Assembly (NCBI GenBank): GCA_012727825.1
Contig: JAAYGH010000115.1
Coordinates: 1-17,075, forward strand
Direction of reading: 5' to 3'
Length of the DNA: 17,075 nucleotides
Origin: Trueperella sp.
GTDB taxonomy: Bacteria; Actinomycetota; Actinomycetes; Actinomycetales; Actinomycetaceae
The notes under the pieces were generated by a model, which made no database searches, was not told the DNA's origin, and worked only from the letters and a program-made list of their open reading frames with translations. Each line of letters begins with the position of its first letter. Position 1 is the first letter of the stretch. Below are positions 6,530 through 13,039 of this stretch, piece by piece. A program made the position numbers and the translations under genes.

Positions 6530-9162
6530 TGGATCTGGTAGCCACGAATTTTATCGACAGGTACGCCGCTCGGGACATTCACTTGGACGGCTTCCAACTT
6601 GAGGCGATCGACGCTCTCAACGGGAATCAGGATGTGCTTGTATCCGCGCCCACGGGCGCGGGAAAGACGGTCGTGGCCGAATATGCGGTGGAGTTGGCGC
6701 TCGCAACGTCGACTCGATGCGTCTATACGGCGCCGATCAAGGCCCTGTCGAACCAGAAATACCGTGACCTTGCAAACGAATTGGGTGACGAAACTGTTGG
6801 TCTGCTCACCGGCGACCAGACGATCAATCGAGATGCGCCCATCCTCGTCGTGACCACCGAAGTGTTGCGCAACATGCTATTCCAGCGCGACGACATCATT
6901 CGCGACGTTGGCTACGTGGTGCTCGACGAAGTGCATTACCTGGCCGACGAGTTTCGCGGGCCCGTGTGGGAGGAGGTCATTCTCCAGTTGCCAGAGCACA
7001 CGCGCCTTGTCTCGCTATCAGCAACAATTTCTAATGTCGAGGAGTTTTCGGGGTGGCTGCGCGCTGTGCGTGGGCCGACGGCCGTGGTCGTCTCGACCGT
7101 GCGCCCGGTGCCCCTCGTCCAGCACGTGGCGGTCTCACGCAAACTACACCCACTGTTCGATAACAATGGGGAAATTTCGCAACAGCTTGTGCAGGCCGAC
7201 GCGAAGCTCACTGAGCATAGCGAGTCTGGTGGATATCGCCGGAGACACTCCACTTCTGCTGTGCGGCGCAAGCGTGTTCTTAAACAGCTTGCTGAGAGGG
7301 ATCTGCTTCCGGCAATTCACTTTATCTTTTCCCGCAAGGGATGCGATCGGGCGGTCAGCGATCTGCTCGACGATGGAATCTTCTTGACGACGAAGGACGA
7401 AGCAAAGCGCATTCGGCAACGTCTGCGTGTGTTGCGTGAAGAATTAACCGAGGAGGACCAACGTGCGGTTCGATTTGGTTTCTGGTCCAAGGCCATGACT
7501 CGCGGTTTTGCGGCCCACCATGCCGGCATGTTCCCTGCGCTTAAAGAATTGGCTGAAGACCTCATGGAAGATGGTCTGCTCAAACTCGTGTATGCCACGG
7601 GCACGCTCGCACTCGGCATTGATATGCCCGTGCGCACCGTCGTCCTCGAAGATCTCCAGCGATGGAATGGCACGGATTTTGTGGCGCTTACGGCCACTGA
7701 ATACACGCAGCTGATCGGTCGAGCGGGCCGGCGCGGAAAGGATACCGTGGGACACGCCGTCGTGCTCCACACAGACGAACTCAACGTGCAAGGCCTCGCA
7801 GATCTCGGATCGGGCCGGGTTGAGCCACTAGAATCGCCGTTCTTCCCCTCCTATAACTCGGTCGTTAACCTCCTCGCGTTCCAGAGCTACGAGGATGCAA
7901 GAGCCATTATGGGAACCTCGTTTGCGCAGTATCAGCGCAACGCTGACCTTGGCGAAATTCGTGGCCGAATCACCCGCATCCGCGCCCGGCTTGAGGCGAA
8001 GAAGGTTGAGCTGAGGGAGGCCTGCCTGCTTGGCGATCTCGTGGAGTATCTTCATCTTCGACGCACGGCCGATCGGGCAACGAAAAGTGAACGGAAACGC
8101 GCAAAGGCGGACTACCGTGAACGCATGCTGGACTCGTGGGACGCTGTCCAAACAGGCCACCTTTACGCCTACGCGCGTGAGGGTGAGCTCGAGTACGGAG
8201 TGGTGCTTTCCCTCGGGCGCCGACTCCGGCTCATCAATATTTACGGAGAGATGGTCTGGCTCAGACAGGACGAACTGTCCTCAGAACTTCGTGATCTTGG
8301 GACTATTACAATGCCGTTCGGCGTCTCGCCGAAGAAGCCTGAGGTTCGAGAACAGATCGCGGACGACATCTATGATGCGATCGCGGAGCGCGAGGAACTG
8401 GGCGTGGATCGCGACCTCATGGGTTCGTGGGATCGCTTTGCCATCCGCTCCAATCCAGAACTTGACGCTCACCCGGTACATCACTGTCCGGATCTGGCGG
8501 AGCATATCGATGAGTCATCGGAATACATCGCACTCGACGCAAGCTTGCGCGAACTCGAAGAACTCTCGGAGAGCTTCGATGAGTCGGTGGCGAAGGAATT
8601 TGACGCCACGGCGGCTGTCCTCGCACGCCTTGGCTACCTCCAACCCGGTGAGTCCGAGCGTGCAGATACGGGCATGGTCAAGCTCGCCGCAGGGGCGCTA
8701 ATGCTTCGCGGTATTCACAATGAGGCAGACCTGCTCATCGCGCAGTCGCTCAATGAACCACAGCTTGCTGAACTAACGGCCGAGGAGTTCGCCGGAGCGT
8801 GCTCGGCCTACCTTTGTGATCGACGACTCGGAATTGGCGTGCCTACCCATCCGCGCTTGCGGGCAGCGTGGTTTGCAATTGACCGCAACCTCGATTTCCT
8901 GCTCGACCTTGAGCAGTCACACGGCATTGCCCGAACTGCCCAGCCATTTCCGGGCGGAATGGACGCATTTAGGGCGTGGGCTGCGGGAGCAGACTTGGAG
9001 TCTGTCCTGGCAATGAGCGAGATGGTGGTTGGTGACTTCATTTCGGCGAACCGCAGGTTGATCGACCTGCTCGGACAGATCATCGACATCGCGCCCGCGG
9101 AGTACTTGGGTGAGACTGCACGTCAGGCTCGAAATTTGATTCGGCGTTGGGATTGGCTCTGA
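6529..9162 (+). CDS. helY: Ski2-like DEAD/DEAH-box helicase HelY
   Basis: This 877-residue ATP-dependent helicase of the Ski2/Mtr4 superfamily 2 group is predicted to unwind RNA or DNA-RNA structures. Motif I is APTGAGKT at 40-47, motif II is DEVH at 133-136, and motif III is SAT at 164-166. Motif VI is 'QLIGRAGRRG' near 393-402. A beta-barrel-like insertion and a long helical C-terminal region follow. The GTG at 6529 is chosen because it overlaps the lipid kinase stop by one base and yields the usual short N-terminus ahead of the Q-motif ('DGFQLEAIDAL'). An upstream in-frame ATG at 6472 would run 58 bases into the kinase gene. It is the last gene of the pafB operon, matching the mycobacterial order, and candidate terminators follow. 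Confidence 0.93.
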   Translation: MDLVATNFIDRYAARDIHLDGFQLEAIDALNGNQDVLVSAPTGAGKTVVAEYAVELALATSTRCVYTAPIKALSNQKYRDLANELGDETVGLLTGDQTINRDAPILVVTTEVLRNMLFQRDDIIRDVGYVVLDEVHYLADEFRGPVWEEVILQLPEHTRLVSLSATISNVEEFSGWLRAVRGPTAVVVSTVRPVPLVQHVAVSRKLHPLFDNNGEISQQLVQADAKLTEHSESGGYRRRHSTSAVRRKRVLKQLAERDLLPAIHFIFSRKGCDRAVSDLLDDGIFLTTKDEAKRIRQRLRVLREELTEEDQRAVRFGFWSKAMTRGFAAHHAGMFPALKELAEDLMEDGLLKLVYATGTLALGIDMPVRTVVLEDLQRWNGTDFVALTATEYTQLIGRAGRRGKDTVGHAVVLHTDELNVQGLADLGSGRVEPLESPFFPSYNSVVNLLAFQSYEDARAIMGTSFAQYQRNADLGEIRGRITRIRARLEAKKVELREACLLGDLVEYLHLRRTADRATKSERKRAKADYRERMLDSWDAVQTGHLYAYAREGELEYGVVLSLGRRLRLINIYGEMVWLRQDELSSELRDLGTITMPFGVSPKKPEVREQIADDIYDAIAEREELGVDRDLMGSWDRFAIRSNPELDAHPVHHCPDLAEHIDESSEYIALDASLRELEELSESFDESVAKEFDATAAVLARLGYLQPGESERADTGMVKLAAGALMLRGIHNEADLLIAQSLNEPQLAELTAEEFAGACSAYLCDRRLGIGVPTHPRLRAAWFAIDRNLDFLLDLEQSHGIARTAQPFPGGMDAFRAWAAGADLESVLAMSEMVVGDFISANRRLIDLLGQIIDIAPAEYLGETARQARNLIRRWDWL

Positions 9163-9222
9163 CGTCAGCGATTGGGAGTCCGACACGCCCAAGATTGAGA
9201 AACGCCGGTGTGATCGTCATTG

Positions 9223-9246
9223 CTTTGGCGCGAATCCGCGCCAAAG
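9223..9246 (+). terminator. Probable terminator hairpin after helY
   Basis: CTTTGGCGCG and CGCGCCAAAG form a perfect 10-bp stem around a 4-base AATC loop, 60 bases after the helY stop. There is no immediate U-tract; the first T-rich bases (ATTTTAT) come about 12 bases later. Such U-poor hairpins are common at actinobacterial operon ends, so this is the best candidate for ending the pafB-helY transcript. Confidence 0.55.
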
Positions 9247-9333
9247 TCGTGATGGAAGATTTTATACCTCAATTGAAGTTGCCAGTGTGGCCGGGGTTAT
9301 CTAGCCTGAAGGGACGCACCAAATTTGAGTGTG

Positions 9334-9406
9334 AACGCAGGCTCCGCAAGTTCGATAGAAAACGATCCCTAGGGTCGGTCCGAGGAACTTGTTAGGAGCC
9401 TGCGTT
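9334..9406 (+). repeat. Long nested inverted repeat upstream of lnt
   Basis: The outer arms AACGCAGGCTCC (9334-9345) and GGAGCCTGCGTT (9395-9406) are perfectly complementary over 12 bases. Nested inside, CAAGTTC (9347-9353) pairs with GAACTTG (9385-9391) over 7 bases. An inner CGATCC/GGGTCG stem (9363-9368 with 9372-9377, one U-G pair) closes on a 3-base loop. The 3' arm is followed by ATCTTTT. It could be a terminator, a leader RNA structure for lnt, a small RNA, or the remnant of a short mobile repeat. It does not have a tRNA layout. Confidence 0.7.
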
Positions 9407-9417
9407 ATCTTTTGGCA

Positions 9418-9423
9418 TAGGAT
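9418..9423 (+). promoter_or_regulatory. -10-like TAGGAT before lnt
   Basis: TAGGAT lies exactly 6 bases before the GTG start of lnt, the same hexamer and spacing as before hisE. The overlapping AGGA (9419-9422) could instead serve as a ribosome site at 7 bases, so a leaderless and a led transcript are both possible. No clear -35 element was seen. Confidence 0.4.
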
Positions 9424-9429
9424 CGAACG

Positions 9430-10947
9430 GTGATAATTCGTCTCCTTGCCGCCGTAGCTGGTGGTCTCGCCATGTGGCTGGCCAATGAGCCAGTTGGCTG
9501 GTGGGTCTTCGCTTTTATTGGTCTCGCGTTATTGTGGCTTGCTGTTCGCGGTAGGGGAGTAGCGGCCGGATTTGGCCTTGCCTGGGTGTGGGGATTCGCC
9601 TTCTTCTTGCCGCTCTTCCATTGGGCAACGGAAGCGTCGGGCACAATTCTTGCCCAGATTGCACTTGCAGCTGTGGAAGCCGTATACATCGGCGTTCTCG
9701 GAAGTGTGTGGGCGCTGATTGCGCGATTCGACCGCATGGAGAACCTGCGGCCAACAGCTCGCACAACGATTCAGATTCTGCTGGCGGTATTCACCTGGCT
9801 CGCCATGGAACAACTGAGATCCGCGTGGCCATTTGGTGGAATGCCGTGGGGGACTCTTGGATTTGCACTCGTGGATTCGCCACTGGTGCGCTTCGCACCC
9901 TACGGTTCAACCGTTCTGGTAGGAGGCCTTGGCGTCGTCATCGCGCTCCTTTTGGCCATGACCATCCGTATGACGTTTCTTGGTGCGACTCTTGCCGTTG
10001 TGAGTGTGCTCGGACTTGTTATCTTGCCGGTGATCGTACCCATCGGCGCGAACGCACCGGCAACGATGAATATCGCGGTGGTTCAGGGCAATATCCCGGA
10101 GGATGGAGCGAAAAATCGCGCGCTCACCGTCACACAAAACCATGCCGAGGCGACCCGAACGCTACTTGCAGAATCGACCATCACGCCAGATCTGATTGTG
10201 TGGCCGGAATCCTCATCGGATCGCGATGTGCGCCGTGACGGCCAAGCGGGGGAGATAGTCTTCGGACTCGTCGACGAGTTTGGGATCCCGCTCGTCATGG
10301 GAACGCAGGAATATGTGGACGGTGGCCGATACAACGATGTGCTCGTCATCGAGCCACAGGTTGGAGTAACTGATAGATACTCCAAGCAACATCCCGTTCC
10401 TTTCGGTGAGTATGTGCCATATCGAGACTTCTTCCGAAACTTTACCCCCGCCGTCGACCTTGTCGGTACCGACATGTTGGCAGGGGAGGAACCTGCAAAC
10501 GTCTTTGTACAGATAGGCCAGTCTGCAGTGAATCTTGCCGTGCCAATCTGTTTTGAAGTCGCATACAACGAAATCGTGGCTCAATCCGTCAACAATGGTG
10601 CCCAGCTCATTGTGGTGCCCACCAACAATGCGTCATTCAAGGAAACTGGCCTGAGCGCGCAGCAATTCGCGATGTCGCGCTTTCGTGCTATTGAACATCA
10701 GCGGACCGTCATTCAGGTTTCCACCTCCGGCATCACCGGAGTGATCAATTCGCACGGCCAAATTGCCTATGAAACGAAACTGTTTACTCAGGACGCTCGC
10801 GTGATTCAAGTAGGGCTGCACGAAGACACAACTATCGCTACTCGGACGGCCGAGGTTCGCGTCGTCGTGATCTACATTCTCGGTGCGGCAAGCGCTATGG
10901 TTGCAGGTGTAGTCGCATTTTCATCGCGTGATCGAGGACGTTCATGA
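9430..10947 (+). CDS. lnt: Apolipoprotein N-acyltransferase Lnt
   Basis: Lnt transfers a fatty acid from phospholipid to the N-terminal Cys of diacylglyceryl-lipoproteins at the outer face of the membrane. The 505-residue protein has about six to seven transmembrane helices (residues 2-205), an extracytoplasmic nitrilase domain (about 213-470) and a final C-terminal helix (about 478-498). The nitrilase triad is visible: Glu260 in 'DLIVWPES', Lys319 in 'RYSKQHPVPFGEYVP' and Cys374 in 'VPICFEV'. The start is GTG at 9430. Its stop overlaps the ppm start as ATGA, so the two are coupled. In M. tuberculosis the same two activities are fused in Ppm1 (Rv2051c); here they are separate proteins. The lipoprotein encoded at 114-1127 is a plausible client. 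Confidence 0.94.
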   Translation: MIIRLLAAVAGGLAMWLANEPVGWWVFAFIGLALLWLAVRGRGVAAGFGLAWVWGFAFFLPLFHWATEASGTILAQIALAAVEAVYIGVLGSVWALIARFDRMENLRPTARTTIQILLAVFTWLAMEQLRSAWPFGGMPWGTLGFALVDSPLVRFAPYGSTVLVGGLGVVIALLLAMTIRMTFLGATLAVVSVLGLVILPVIVPIGANAPATMNIAVVQGNIPEDGAKNRALTVTQNHAEATRTLLAESTITPDLIVWPESSSDRDVRRDGQAGEIVFGLVDEFGIPLVMGTQEYVDGGRYNDVLVIEPQVGVTDRYSKQHPVPFGEYVPYRDFFRNFTPAVDLVGTDMLAGEEPANVFVQIGQSAVNLAVPICFEVAYNEIVAQSVNNGAQLIVVPTNNASFKETGLSAQQFAMSRFRAIEHQRTVIQVSTSGITGVINSHGQIAYETKLFTQDARVIQVGLHEDTTIATRTAEVRVVVIYILGAASAMVAGVVAFSSRDRGRS

Positions 10948-11684
10948 AGGTTTTAATCTGTATCCCGACGTACAACGAGCGAGAATCGCTTCCAGGCATT
11001 TTGGACCGCACACGGGCGGCTGTACCTCACGTAGACGTCCTGGTCATCGACGATAACTCACCTGATGGGACGGGAGATTACGCCGACGAACGTGCGGCCG
11101 GCGATTCGCAGATCCACGTCTTGCATCGCACGACGAAGGACGGTCTGGGACGAGCCTATCTTGCGGGCTTCCAGTGGGCGATTGACGAGGGATACACGCA
11201 CGTCTGCGAAATGGATGCCGATGGCTCTCACCGCCCGGAACATCTGCCTGAGCTACTCACACGCGCCGACGAGCCGGACAAACCGGACCTTGTGATTGGC
11301 TCTCGGTGGGTTGACGGTGGGGAAGTAGTGAACTGGCCCAAGCATCGTGAGGTCCTCTCACGCGCGGGCAACCTTTACATAAAACTCTGGCTGGACCTGC
11401 CAGCGAAAGATGCGACTGCGGGTTTTAGAGTGTTTCGCACTGACACGTTAGCGAAACTTGATTTTTCAACTATCGAATCAAAGGGGTATTTCTTCCAGGT
11501 CGATATGACGCTCAAAATGAGGGACCTGGGTGCCATCATCGTTGAAGTGCCGATTTCTTTCGTGGAGCGCGAGATTGGCGACTCGAAGATGTCGGGGAAC
11601 ATCATTCAGGAAGCATTTGTGCGCGCCACGAAGCTCGGTGTTGAACGTCGTGGCGCGCAATTGAAAACGCTGCTTGGTCGATAG
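10944..11684 (+). CDS. ppm: Polyprenol-phosphate-mannose synthase (GT2 family)
   Basis: The 246-residue glycosyltransferase of the DPM1 type is predicted to transfer mannose from GDP-mannose to polyprenyl phosphate on the cytoplasmic face of the membrane. The lipid-linked product is the donor for lipoglycan and protein mannosylation. GT2 features include 'CIPTYNERESLPGIL' at 6-20, 'VLVIDDNSPDGTG' at 32-44 and the 'DADGSHRPE' metal-binding region near 91-99. A 'KDATAGFRVF' acceptor region and 'GYFFQVDM' follow. It has no C-terminal membrane helices, as in the soluble domain of mycobacterial Ppm1, and probably docks on Lnt. It starts 4 bases inside lnt. The gene converges on rbpA across a hairpin at 11696-11708. 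Confidence 0.92.
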   Translation: MKVLICIPTYNERESLPGILDRTRAAVPHVDVLVIDDNSPDGTGDYADERAAGDSQIHVLHRTTKDGLGRAYLAGFQWAIDEGYTHVCEMDADGSHRPEHLPELLTRADEPDKPDLVIGSRWVDGGEVVNWPKHREVLSRAGNLYIKLWLDLPAKDATAGFRVFRTDTLAKLDFSTIESKGYFFQVDMTLKMRDLGAIIVEVPISFVEREIGDSKMSGNIIQEAFVRATKLGVERRGAQLKTLLGR

Positions 11685-11695
11685 CCGGAGTCAAA

Positions 11696-11718
11696 GGCCC
11701 TGAGGGCCGGCGTGTTTT
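11696..11718. terminator. Bidirectional terminator between ppm and rbpA
   Basis: GGCCC-TGA-GGGCC forms a 5-bp GC stem. Read rightward it is followed by GGCGTGTTTT; read leftward it is followed by TTTGACT. Placed between convergent ppm and rbpA, it can serve both, although the stem is short. GCCGG at 11684-11688 and CCGGC at 11707-11711 can form a competing stem. Confidence 0.5.
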
Positions 11719-12067
11719 AGCGGCGGCGCTTGTAGAGCTTGCCAGCGCGTAGTAATTCGAGGCGCTCGTCGAGAAGCACCTTAAGCTCGTCGATTTCGCG
11801 ACGTTCGAGGAGCATGTCCCAATGTGTCCGTTGTGGCTTGGGAGCCTTCGTGTCGTCCACGCCGCCGCCACGGACGAGTTCGGCCTGCTGGCCACACTTA
11901 CATTCCCAAAATTGCGGTGCGTCTGCCTCCTGGGCGAAAGTTACGTGAAATACGTGGCCGTCAGAGCACTCAAATGTTTCTTGGCGTCGATCAACAAAAG
12001 CGACGCCAATATCGGTTTCAAGTGAGTGCGCGCCAATTTTCATTCCGCGTAGTGAACGTTCTGCCAT
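11717..12067 (-). CDS. rbpA: RNA polymerase-binding protein RbpA
   Basis: RbpA binds RNA polymerase and the principal sigma factor and stabilises the open complex in actinobacteria. The 116-residue product has an N-terminal tail (1-23), the RbpA core (about 24-72), a basic linker, and the sigma-interacting C-terminal helix region around 'RTHWDMLLERREIDELKVLL' (about 90-109). Cys34, His38, Cys56 and Cys58 fall at the positions of the zinc ligands in the Streptomyces-type protein, unlike the zinc-free mycobacterial form. The ATG at 12067 is preceded by AAGGAG (12078-12073 on the minus strand). A SigR-like promoter lies upstream. The ppm-rbpA adjacency matches Rv2051c-Rv2050. Confidence 0.95.
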   Translation of the reverse strand: MAERSLRGMKIGAHSLETDIGVAFVDRRQETFECSDGHVFHVTFAQEADAPQFWECKCGQQAELVRGGGVDDTKAPKPQRTHWDMLLERREIDELKVLLDERLELLRAGKLYKRRR

Positions 12068-12099
12068 GAGATCTCCTTCAGTAACTGTCTGTCTATTCT

Positions 12100-12125
12100 A
12101 ACGAGTGGGCGTCCGAAGAAATTCC
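12100..12125 (-). promoter_or_regulatory. SigR/SigH-type promoter of rbpA with overlapping -10
   Basis: On the minus strand GGAAT (12125-12121) is followed by exactly 18 bases and GTT (12102-12100). This is the published SigR consensus GGAAT-N18/19-GTT for thiol-oxidative stress promoters, and S. coelicolor rbpA has a SigR-dependent promoter. A TAGAAT -10-like hexamer at 12100-12095 overlaps by one base, which could allow housekeeping transcription too. The start would fall about 25 bases before the rbpA ATG, leaving room for its ribosome site. Confidence 0.55.
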
Positions 12126-12288
12126 ACGTGCACAGTAAACCGCGATATGACACGGAATTGAGCGTCCACGCCACCGCCAGAAAATAACGTCGCGATCCGA
12201 TAATGTACATTATGTCAAATAAACTGGGGGGTTGGAGATGCCGCGATTCCGCCGTCGTCGTTGCCACTTCCCTGCCTCGGCAATTTTG
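12126..12288. other. Non-coding spacer with an AT-rich palindrome
   Basis: The gap between rbpA and the Rv1830-like regulator is 278 bases in all (12068-12345). Beyond the rbpA promoter and the regulator's terminator it holds a perfect 14-base palindrome at 12200-12213. TTGACA on the minus strand (12218-12213) abuts the palindrome, but no -10 element lies at a workable distance. Short plus-strand open frames here run antisense through the regulator gene and are not called. Confidence 0.5.
12200..12213. promoter_or_regulatory. Perfect 14-bp palindrome, possible operator
   Basis: ATAATGTACATTAT reads the same on both strands and is markedly AT-rich against its surroundings. A dyad of this size is typical of dimeric repressor sites, but no promoter overlapping it is convincing. 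It lies roughly 75 bases upstream of the rbpA promoter and past the terminator of the MerR gene. Confidence 0.35.
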
Positions 12289-12321
12289 GAAAAGAAAAGG
12301 TGCCCCACACTGGAGCACCTT
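12289..12321 (-). terminator. Rho-independent terminator of the Rv1830-like MerR gene
   Basis: On the minus strand AAGGTGC (12321-12315) pairs with GCACCTT (12303-12297) over 7 bases, with two further inner pairs. It is followed at once by a T-rich run (TTTTCTTTT). It starts 24 bases after the regulator's stop. This is the clearest intrinsic terminator in the window. Confidence 0.8.
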
Positions 12322-12345
12322 CTTTACATCGCCTCGTGGTTACTT

Positions 12346-12909
12346 TTATATCGCGTCGCGCTTAGCGGCTCTGCGTGCGGCAAGTTCATCAACCTCGTCG
12401 TTGCCTTCAGCGCGCTCTGTAGGAAGCTCAGCGAGATCGCTTTCGACCTCACGCCAGACTTTGCCTACGGCAATTCCAAAGACGCCCTGGCCCCCTTGAA
12501 TGAGATCAATGACTTCGTCGTTTGATGTACACAGGTACACGGAGGCGCCATCACTCATCAGGGTGACGGCCGTTAGATCCTCGACCCCGTAATCCTGGAG
12601 CTGGGAAATTGCTGTGCGGATTTGCGGGAGGGATACTCCGGTATCCAACAGGCGCCTGACGACCTTGATCACCAGAATGTCTCGGAACGAGTACAGGCGT
12701 TGCGAGCCGGAGCCCTTTGCGGAGCGAATCGACGGTTCGATGAGCCCGGTGCGGTCCCAGTAATCGAGTTGGCGGTAAGTGATGCCTACTGCACGGCAGA
12801 CGGCAGGCCCGCGGTATCCTGTCTCGTTGTCGAGATCCGGTACCTGGCCGCCAAACAGCATTCCCTGTGCAAGCTGCGGTTGTGCGCCTTGTGCGGTTGC
12901 GTCACTCAC
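12346..12909 (-). CDS. MerR-family regulator, Rv1830-like
   Basis: The 187-residue DNA-binding protein matches the actinobacterial MerR subgroup of M. tuberculosis Rv1830. After a disordered start (1-30) comes the MerR winged helix-turn-helix at about 33-105: 'GYRGPAVCRAVGITYRQLDYWDRTGLIEPS', then 'GSGSQRLYSFRDILVIKVVRRLLDTGVSL'. The C-terminal block 'EVIDLIQGGQGVFGIAV' (about 132-148) is characteristic, and there is no cysteine cluster typical of metal sensors. The GTG start at 12909 is fixed by a strong AAAGGAGG site 5 bases ahead. It follows ftsR by 130 bases with its own promoter-like sequence and ends at a good terminator. In mycobacteria Rv1829 lies between these two regulators; it is absent here. 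Confidence 0.88.
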   Translation of the reverse strand: MSDATAQGAQPQLAQGMLFGGQVPDLDNETGYRGPAVCRAVGITYRQLDYWDRTGLIEPSIRSAKGSGSQRLYSFRDILVIKVVRRLLDTGVSLPQIRTAISQLQDYGVEDLTAVTLMSDGASVYLCTSNDEVIDLIQGGQGVFGIAVGKVWREVESDLAELPTERAEGNDEVDELAARRAAKRDAI

Positions 12910-12939
12910 GTCAGCCTCCTTTAAATTGGTTCACGGTCT

Positions 12940-12968
12940 AGCCTAAGCCTGATTCACACCATTCACAA
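12940..12968 (-). promoter_or_regulatory. Promoter of the Rv1830-like gene with a tandem TGTGAAT repeat
   Basis: On the minus strand TTGTGA (12968-12963) and TAGGCT (12945-12940) are separated by 17 bases, a fair -35/-10 pair. TGTGAAT occurs twice, 9 bases apart (12967-12961 and 12958-12952), overlapping the -35 and spacer. It could be a regulator half-site pair, possibly for one of the two adjacent MerR proteins. Confidence 0.45.
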
Positions 12969-13039
12969 TGAGGTTAGTTCAAATTAGATCGGTGTGTCTT
13001 CGCACCGTGTCTCAAGTATGACTTTAAGGGTTGGGTCCC

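Larger units (their letters stand above)
9163..9429 (+). other. Non-coding spacer between helY and lnt with two inverted repeats
   Basis: This is the second-longest gap in the window (267 bases). It holds a perfect GC-rich hairpin (9223-9246), a long nested hairpin (9334-9406) and a -10-like element next to the lnt start (9418-9423). A weak promoter-like pair, TTGAAG at 9273-9278 and TTATCT at 9297-9302 with an 18-base spacer, could start a transcript just ahead of the long hairpin. An open frame of 82 codons crossing from inside helY has no ribosome site or recognisable protein pattern and is not called. Confidence 0.6.

Noticed and set aside
9147..9395. Plus-strand open frame of 82 codons after helY
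   Set aside because: It starts inside helY, has no ribosome site at its ATGs and no recognisable pattern, and its end lies in the long hairpin.
9346..9400. GTTCGA sequence suggesting a tRNA T-arm within the long hairpin
   Set aside because: No acceptor, D-arm or anticodon layout fits; the stems are nested rather than cloverleaf.
10461..10474. Perfect palindrome TGTCGGTACCGACA, resembling half of a RecA-NDp damage promoter
   Set aside because: It lies inside lnt coding sequence, has no TAnnnT at the required distance, and can be explained by codon sequence.
12203..12525. Plus-strand open frames over the rbpA-MerR spacer, one with a GGGTTGGAG-like ribosome site
   Set aside because: They cross a strong terminator and run antisense through the well-supported Rv1830-like gene; the residue pattern looks like a reading shadow.
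12984..13039. Hairpin CGGTG/CACCG downstream of ftsR as a terminator
   Set aside because: The stem is only 5 bp and has no T-run; too weak to call.
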